In this document: positions 58,909 to 64,000 of the stretch, in pieces
Layout: each line of letters opens with the position of its first letter
Numbering within the stretch: the stretch's first letter is position 1
Source of the DNA: Pseudomonas knackmussii B13
GTDB taxonomy: Bacteria > Pseudomonadota > Gammaproteobacteria > Pseudomonadales > Pseudomonadaceae
Assembly: GCF_000689415.1 (NCBI RefSeq)
Contig: NZ_HG322950.1
Coordinates: forward strand, 3,355,501-3,419,500
Reading direction: 5' to 3'
DNA length: 64,000 nucleotides
The notes under the pieces: model-generated
What the model saw: only the letters and a program-made list of their open reading frames with translations
Told to the model about the DNA's origin: nothing
Databases searched by the model: none
Program-made: the position numbers and the translations under genes

Positions 58909-60426
58909 ATGACGCTTTTCACGACCGACTACCTGGAGTACTACCTCACCCTCGTGTCCTGGATCGTCAACAACGGCATCTGGGCCGTGCTGGTGTCCAG
59001 CGGGGTGTTTGCGCTGCCCTTTGTGGCGATCGTCATCCAGGAATGGCTCAAGGCCAGAGCGGAGGGCGCCGACGAAGGCAACAAGGGCGTGCTCTCGGCG
59101 GCGCGCATCGAGAACCGAGTATTTGTGGCCATCGTGGTCGTGATGTTCGCCGGCATTCCGTTCATCGACGTCGACCTCAGCACTATCCAGTACGACAGCT
59201 CGCGCTCGGCGCAGTGCCAGGTCAGCGTGCCACAGCCTGCGCAAACTGGCTGGTCGCAGTCCTTCAGCACCATCAACAACCAGTCGGCGAAGGTTCCGGT
59301 CTGGTGGGCGTTCATGCACGCGCTTTCGCGCGCCGTCACGAGCGCTTCGGTGGCTGCGATCCCGTGCGGCACAGATCTGAGGCAGATGCGTATGGAGATC
59401 GATGCGACCCGTATCGACGACCCGGTGCTGGCTCAGGAAGTGGCGGATTTCTCTCGGGACTGCTATGGACCGGCGCGCGCCAAGCTGTTCATGCAGCGCC
59501 CGGATCTCGATGAGCAGCAGATGCACGACGTGACCTGGATCGGCTCGCGCTTTTTCACGGACACAGGTGGCTACTACGACAGCTACCGCTCCAGTACGGC
59601 GCGAGAGGCATGGCCCTATGACGACACCCGCGATGCTGGGCTCGCGCAGGTTACCAATGGTGGCGGCTACCCGACCTGCAAGCAGTGGTGGTCCGACGGC
59701 AGTAACGGACTGCGCGCGCGGCTGCTGGGGCAAGTGGACCCGAGCCTGCTGAATCGCCTGGCGGGCTGGGCTGGATTCCTGAGCCGGGCCGAGGTGGACG
59801 ACTCCGTGATCCGCGCCATCGCGTCACCGCGGCAGCAGAAATTGAACCAAGGCAGCGTCTATACGGACTACGGCGGTCAGATCGACAAGACGTTGCCCAA
59901 TGTCGTCAACCGTGCCACCAGCGATGTTGGCTTGGCGGTTGGGGCTCTCGCCGCCTTCCCGGCAATGGACGTAGTGCGCCAAGCACTGCCCATGGTGCTC
60001 GCGCTGCTCAAGATGGCGCTCGTGATCTGCATTCCGCTAGTGCTGGTCGTTGGCACCTATGACCTGAAGATGGTCGTCACCGTCAGCACCGTCCAGTTCG
60101 CGCTGTTCTTCACGGACTTCTGGTTTCAGCTCGCACGCTGGATCGACAGCACCATCCTCGATGCGCTCTACGGGTGGGGCTTTGGCTGGAACCGGCCGCA
60201 TACCAACTTCGACCCGCTGGTGGGGCTGAACAATGCCTTCGGCGACATGCTTTTGATGTTCGTCACCGGCACGATGTTCTTGGTCCTGCCGACTTTCTGG
60301 GTGGCAGCTCTTGGGTGGGTCGGAGTAAAAGCCGGGGTAATCGCTCAGAACCTGGCTGTCGGTTCCAAGGAAGCACGCGATAGCGCGGGATCAGGCGTGA
60401 ACAAGGTTACCGGCAAGGTGCTTTGA
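58909..60426 (+). CDS. traG: TraG N-terminal-domain mating-pair stabilisation protein
   Basis: A 505-aa inner-membrane protein with the TraG-N pattern: helices near residues 10-45, a large periplasmic part (about 85-345) and a cluster of helices at about 345-490 (ALPMVLALLKMALVICIPLV, MLLMFVTGTMFLVLPTFWVA). It lacks the long cytoplasmic C-terminal part of F-plasmid TraG. Last gene of the transfer operon. Confidence 0.88.
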   Translation: MTLFTTDYLEYYLTLVSWIVNNGIWAVLVSSGVFALPFVAIVIQEWLKARAEGADEGNKGVLSAARIENRVFVAIVVVMFAGIPFIDVDLSTIQYDSSRSAQCQVSVPQPAQTGWSQSFSTINNQSAKVPVWWAFMHALSRAVTSASVAAIPCGTDLRQMRMEIDATRIDDPVLAQEVADFSRDCYGPARAKLFMQRPDLDEQQMHDVTWIGSRFFTDTGGYYDSYRSSTAREAWPYDDTRDAGLAQVTNGGGYPTCKQWWSDGSNGLRARLLGQVDPSLLNRLAGWAGFLSRAEVDDSVIRAIASPRQQKLNQGSVYTDYGGQIDKTLPNVVNRATSDVGLAVGALAAFPAMDVVRQALPMVLALLKMALVICIPLVLVVGTYDLKMVVTVSTVQFALFFTDFWFQLARWIDSTILDALYGWGFGWNRPHTNFDPLVGLNNAFGDMLLMFVTGTMFLVLPTFWVAALGWVGVKAGVIAQNLAVGSKEARDSAGSGVNKVTGKVL

Positions 60427-60439
60427 TCGGTCGCCCATT

Positions 60440-60817
60440 TCAGTCGTTGAACGGATCGTTCGGGTCGTGCGGATCGATCCGCTGACCGCTGGACGAATAC
60501 AGGCCAAAGCCTGCCTCGCCGTTTCGCAGTTCGTCCGGTTGCGTCCAGCGATCATCATCGACCGTCGAATTGCTGGCCGTCCATGCTGCGGCAACCCCAA
60601 CCAGAAGCACCAACGCCAGCCAGAACGCGGCGTAGAACAGCAATCCCAGCGCGACCAGCTTCACTACCCATACGAGCACGGTGGCCCCGGCAAGCGGCAT
60701 CCCCTTGGAGGCGAGCCAACACGACAACCTTCGCTCGCCGCGCGCATAGGCGCGCCATCCACGGCCAACGCTGCGGCCGAGGCGTTCTGCGGTGCTGATG
60801 CGGGTTGTCGTGTTCAT
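60440..60817 (-). CDS. DUF3742 family membrane protein
   Basis: A 125-aa protein with one or two membrane helices (AGATVLVWVVKLVALGLLFY, AAFWLALVLLVGVAAAWTAS) and an acidic C-terminus. AGGAGA lies upstream of ATG 60817. DUF3742 commonly follows traG on the opposite strand in these ICEs. Convergent with traG. Function unknown. Confidence 0.82.
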   Translation of the reverse strand: MNTTTRISTAERLGRSVGRGWRAYARGERRLSCWLASKGMPLAGATVLVWVVKLVALGLLFYAAFWLALVLLVGVAAAWTASNSTVDDDRWTQPDELRNGEAGFGLYSSSGQRIDPHDPNDPFND

Positions 60818-60844
60818 GGTCGTCTCCTGCTACATGAGGAATGC

Positions 60845-61303
60845 CTATTCCAGTTTGCTCCAATCCTGCTTGCTTGCCTGCACCAATACGTTCCAATCGT
60901 CTGGCGGATTTCCACGTCCGAGCATTTTCTCGAACACGGCATAGGGATCTGACTTGCTCCCCGAAGACCGCAAGGTCTGCTCATCATTGACCCAGGCGTA
61001 CACGATGACCTTGGCCTTCGAGTCGTACCGGAAGAACAACCGGAACCGCCTTCCGATCTTGGCCCGTCGCCAGTGCCGGTGGGCGGGCCCCAGGGTGTTG
61101 CCCTGGCGGTACTCGTCGCGTGCCGGATCACCGGGCACCACATCTAATATCAACTGATTCAAGGCCCTGAAGAGCTTGACGTTGGCGTTGGACTCGAAGC
61201 CCTCCGGGTCGTTCTCTTGCGCGCGCCGTGCGGCTCCGTGCAGTTTTTGCAACTGCTCGATCACACAGTCGTGGAACAGCAATGCCCAGCCATGCCGTTG
61301 CAT
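60845..61303 (-). CDS. yhaV: YhaV-type toxin (RelE-superfamily ribonuclease)
   Basis: A 152-aa protein matching E. coli YhaV over its length (GWALLFHDCVIEQLQKLHGA, RRAKIGRRFRLFFRYDSKAK, VIVYAWVNDEQTLRSSGSKS). YhaV cleaves mRNA at the ribosome and is neutralised by PrlF. Its ATG overlaps the antitoxin stop (TGATG), giving the usual antitoxin-first order. Stabilises the ICE or limits rival elements. Confidence 0.9.
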   Translation of the reverse strand: MQRHGWALLFHDCVIEQLQKLHGAARRAQENDPEGFESNANVKLFRALNQLILDVVPGDPARDEYRQGNTLGPAHRHWRRAKIGRRFRLFFRYDSKAKVIVYAWVNDEQTLRSSGSKSDPYAVFEKMLGRGNPPDDWNVLVQASKQDWSKLE

Positions 61304-61620
61304 CAGAGTTCCACTTCGCCGTCGATCTCCTCGCCCAGGTTCACGCTATGACCTGCATGCTCCAGCATGGCACGAGCCAAGTCCTCGGGCAGGCCCTGGA
61401 CATTCCGACCAGCCTCGATGTCGCGGGCCAGCAGGCTCAGGAACGCGCCGATGGCGGGGTCCTCGTGCTCGGCGTCAACGCGGGTGACAACGACTTCGCT
61501 GCCCCGCAGGTCGAACGCGAGCTTGCCGCCGGCATCGACACCGAGCGCCTGCCGGATGGGCTTGGGCAGCGTGATCTGGCCTTTGGACGTCAGCGTGGCA
61601 ACTTCATGAATGGCAGGCAT
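61303..61620 (-). CDS. prlF: PrlF-type antitoxin
   Basis: A 105-aa protein with an N-terminal AbrB/SpoVT swapped-hairpin DNA-binding domain (EVATLTSKGQITLPKPIRQA, residues 6-25) and a C-terminal toxin-binding part. ATG 61620 is 30 bp from a perfect palindrome that should be its operator; the frame extending to 61830 crosses that operator and is rejected. Autoregulates the prlF-yhaV operon. Confidence 0.88.
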   Translation of the reverse strand: MPAIHEVATLTSKGQITLPKPIRQALGVDAGGKLAFDLRGSEVVVTRVDAEHEDPAIGAFLSLLARDIEAGRNVQGLPEDLARAMLEHAGHSVNLGEEIDGEVEL

Positions 61621-61650
61621 GGTGGTTCTCCTGATAGCGACACCACTATG

Positions 61651-61670
61651 GTAAGGAAATTTCCTTACCG
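61651..61670. promoter_or_regulatory. operator of the prlF-yhaV operon
   Basis: GGTAAGGAAATTTCCTTACC, a perfect 20-bp palindrome upstream of the antitoxin start, flanked by ACAC and GTGT that partly extend the symmetry. Confidence 0.8.
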
Positions 61671-61925
61671 TGTCAATGTTAGCCCTCATGATGCTCTCCA
61701 GAGTCCAAGAATCGGGCCATCGTATGGGGGGGAACAGCGAGCCTTCACGCACCAATCCGGCTCGCTGCAACCCGCATTGGTGGTGGACGGCAAGCGCACG
61801 CCGCCCTATATCCAAATGGTTAAAGGCCAAAGGGCCGAAAGGGCAATGGAAGGGGCTGCAAGGGGAAAGGCCCTACCTCGAAAAGGCAAAAGGCCTCCCG
61901 GTCGGCCCGCCACTAGGACACCCAC

Positions 61926-63773
61926 ATGCTCTCTCTGTTCCAGCGAAAACGGCCCGTGGTCGCTTCTGCTCCGTCGCCAGCGCCCTCCAACGACCTCCCG
62001 AAAGGGCGGCTGCGGCCCGAGTCGGCCGCCTCGCTGCTGGCGACACCGCGCCGGCAGAAGCTACTGGAACACATCTGGCAGCGCACGTCGCTGTCGCGCA
62101 AGCAGTTCGCCACCCTCTATCGCGCACCGCTGGAGCGCTACGCCGAGCTGGTCCAGCGGTTTCCCGCCTCGGAGGCCCATCACCATGCGTACCCCGGCGG
62201 CATGCTGGACCACGGACTGGAGATCGTTGCCTACGCCCTCAAGCTGCGTCAATCGCACCTGCTCCCGGCCGGCAGCACCCCGGAGGACCAGGCCGCGCAA
62301 TCCGAAGCCTGGACCGCCGCCGTCGCCTACGCGGCCTTGCTGCACGACGTCGGCAAGCTCGCCGTCGATCTCCACGTCGAGCTGGCCGACGGCAGCACGT
62401 GGCACCCTTGGCACGGCCCCCTGCGCCAGCCGTACCGCTTCCGCTACCGCGAGGACCGCGAGTACCGCCTCCATAGCGCCGCAACGGGCTTGCTCTACCG
62501 CCAACTGCTGGACGCCCAGCTTCTGGACTGGCTCAGTGGCTACCCCGCCCTTTGGGGGCCGTTGCTCTACGTCCTGGCTGGCCAGTACGAGCACGCCGGG
62601 GTGCTGGGCGAGCTGGTCGTGCAGGCCGACCGCGCCTCCGTCGCCCAAGAGCTGGGCGGCGATCCGGCGCGCGCCATGGCCGCGCCCAAGCATGCGCTAC
62701 AGCGCAAACTGCTGGACGGGTTGCGCTATCTGCTCAAGGAAGAGTTGAAGCTGAACCAGCCCGAGGCCTCTGATGGCTGGCTCACCGAGGACGCACTATG
62801 GCTGGTGAGCAAGACGGTTTCCGACAAGCTGCGCGCGCATCTGCTGTCCCAAGGTATTGACGGCATTCCCGCGAACAACACCGCCGTGTTCAACGTGCTG
62901 CAGGATCACGGCATGTTGCATCCCACGACGGACGGCAAAGCAGTCTGGCGCGCGACCGTGACCAGCGCGACCGGGTGGTCCCACTCGTTCACTCTGTTGC
63001 GCCTCGCTCCCGCGCTGATATGGGAACCAGGCGAACGGCCCGTTCCTTTCGCTGGGACGGTGGCGATCGACGCCGTACCCAACGATAAGTCGGTCGCCCA
63101 GCCGGCAGCCGTCGCGGAAACGACCCAGGAAGGCCAAGAAGCGCCACCATGGGAAAGCAGCAGCGTCGCGGTACCGTCGCCCGCGACTCAAACAGTACCC
63201 GACGTGTTGGAGGACATGCTGGCGATGGTGGGAATGGGCAATTCGTCCGGCACGCAGCAGGATGAGGAGGCCACCTCGCATGCGGCCGACGCAACACCAT
63301 CCGAAGCCCCTATGCCAGCGATGGCTGCAGCTTCACCACCATCGCCTGTGCCCCCGGCTGCGCCATCGTCCGCTACTGCGCAGCCATCCGGCGAGCATTT
63401 CATGGCATGGCTGAAGCAGGGAATCGTTTCGCGCCGGCTCATCATCAATGATGCGAAAGCGCTCGTGCATACCGTGAGCGACACGGCTTACCTGGTCAGC
63501 CCAGGCGTGTTCCAGCGATACGCACGAGAGCACCCGCAGGTAGGCATGCTTGCTAAGCAAGAGAGCCAGCAGGATTGGCAATGGGTGCAAAAGCGTTTCG
63601 AGAAATTGCAGTTGCACCGCAAACACATCAATGGCCTAAACGTCTGGGCGTGCTCCGTTACAGGATCGCGCAAGTCACGCCAGTTGCACGGCTATCTCCT
63701 TCGTGATCCGCTGCCCTTATTCGGCAAAGTACCGCCGAATAATCCTTACTTGTCAATCTTGCAAAGCATTTAG
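61926..63773 (+). CDS. traI: MobH-family relaxase TraI
   Basis: A 615-aa protein. The N-terminal TraI_2 domain has the MobH histidine triplet AHHHAYPGGMLDHGLEIVAY (about residues 78-97) and an HD-like LLHDVGKLAVDLH motif (about 138-150), both needed for metal-dependent nicking. A variable Pro/Ala/Ser linker (about 385-500) leads to a C-terminal DUF1528-type domain (FMAWLKQGIVSRRLIINDAK, AYLVSPGVFQRYAREHPQVG). It nicks oriT and pilots the transferred strand. AGGA precedes ATG 61926. No oriT can be pinned by eye; the 300 bp upstream also hold the prlF operator. Confidence 0.92.
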   Translation: MLSLFQRKRPVVASAPSPAPSNDLPKGRLRPESAASLLATPRRQKLLEHIWQRTSLSRKQFATLYRAPLERYAELVQRFPASEAHHHAYPGGMLDHGLEIVAYALKLRQSHLLPAGSTPEDQAAQSEAWTAAVAYAALLHDVGKLAVDLHVELADGSTWHPWHGPLRQPYRFRYREDREYRLHSAATGLLYRQLLDAQLLDWLSGYPALWGPLLYVLAGQYEHAGVLGELVVQADRASVAQELGGDPARAMAAPKHALQRKLLDGLRYLLKEELKLNQPEASDGWLTEDALWLVSKTVSDKLRAHLLSQGIDGIPANNTAVFNVLQDHGMLHPTTDGKAVWRATVTSATGWSHSFTLLRLAPALIWEPGERPVPFAGTVAIDAVPNDKSVAQPAAVAETTQEGQEAPPWESSSVAVPSPATQTVPDVLEDMLAMVGMGNSSGTQQDEEATSHAADATPSEAPMPAMAAASPPSPVPPAAPSSATAQPSGEHFMAWLKQGIVSRRLIINDAKALVHTVSDTAYLVSPGVFQRYAREHPQVGMLAKQESQQDWQWVQKRFEKLQLHRKHINGLNVWACSVTGSRKSRQLHGYLLRDPLPLFGKVPPNNPYLSILQSI

Positions 63774-64000
63774 CGCGCAACAAGGAACAAATACGGTCTG
63801 CAACCCATGGAAGCGAATGAGATAAAGCAGCGGGTCAGACGAGGAATAGATATCTTCATGAAAATATATGGGAAGCACGATGAGGATTAACCATTTCCTG
63901 CGCACTGTTTCACCGTCCAACAGGCCTAGCTGACTAATGTGCTGGGCCAGGGGTATTTGTTGATTGTGCGACCGACGCACGAGTGTTGGTTCAGGGCGAT
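63774..64000. other. AT-richer stretch at right edge, no gene supported
   Basis: 227 bp of clearly lower GC than the relaxase gene. A 75-aa minus-strand frame (63753-63980) overlaps the relaxase end and has no ribosome site. It may mark the start of a different cargo region beyond the window. Confidence 0.5.

Noticed and set aside
63753..63980. 75-aa minus-strand frame at right edge
   Set aside because: Overlaps the relaxase end and lacks a ribosome site; the open frame is expected by chance in AT-richer DNA.
1..64000. CRISPR arrays, rRNA genes and insertion sequences
   Set aside because: No regularly spaced direct repeats, no rRNA signatures and no transposase genes were found.

Overview
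The window is Pseudomonas chromosome (about 11 kb of core-like genes with two tRNAs) joined to the first ~53 kb of an integrative and conjugative element (ICE) of the ICEclc / PAGI-2 / PFGI-1 class, which runs off the right edge. Pseudomonas is suggested by GC-rich DNA, Pseudomonas-style AGGAGG ribosome sites, a REP-like intergenic repeat, glycine-zipper and MASE-GGDEF-EAL proteins, and the tRNA-Gly attachment site. The species cannot be fixed from sequence alone.

Host part (1-11166): a cut-off MscS-type channel with a cNMP domain; two SAM methyltransferases around a 2OG-Fe(II) oxygenase; a LexA-box-controlled UmuD'-like protein that has lost both catalytic residues; tRNA-Leu(TAA); a stand-alone LytTR protein; a glycine-zipper protein; a MASE/GGDEF/EAL c-di-GMP protein; several small proteins (two below normal ORF cut-offs) and tRNA-Cys. 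Just beyond tRNA-Cys, 11167-11184 is an exact 18-bp copy (minus strand) of the 3' end of tRNA-Gly. This marks the ICE junction, so the intact tRNA-Gly and the integrase should lie beyond the right edge.

ICE part. (a) 11971-22114, maintenance and replication: a conserved ICE-end protein, AlpA, ParA, a HicA-like protein, ParB, DUF2857, a STY4528-type replication protein, PFL_4669-type, DUF3158, SSB and topoisomerase III. The replication gene carries a perfect DnaA box and four helically phased copies of a palindrome, which makes it a candidate internal origin of the lambda-O type. (b) 22651-39561, accessory/processing block: cytosine methyltransferase, many conserved ICE hypotheticals, a PAPS-reductase-like protein, an XF1762-like protein, STY4534/DUF3577, DUF3275, a DUF6094-type adenine methylase and a SNF2-like helicase. 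Most genes here have their own structured leader. (c) 39701-60426, the mating-pair-formation and coupling operon (PilL, PFL_4693, transglycosylase, PFL_4695, TraD, PFL_4697, RAQPRD, PFL_4701 to 4711, TraG), with a DsbA-like protein and a RadC-like protein embedded. PFL_4695 is frameshifted by a 16-bp tandem duplication. (d) 60440-63773: DUF3742, a PrlF-YhaV toxin-antitoxin with a perfect 20-bp operator, and the MobH-type TraI relaxase.

The most interesting signal is a family of five dispersed ~100-nt leader elements (24297, 25195, 28182, 31207, 54874). Their sequences differ, but all fold into the same arrangement: four hairpins and a pseudoknot, with compensatory changes in the stems. Each sits 70-120 nt ahead of an ICE gene. 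This looks like an ICE-wide cis-regulatory RNA.
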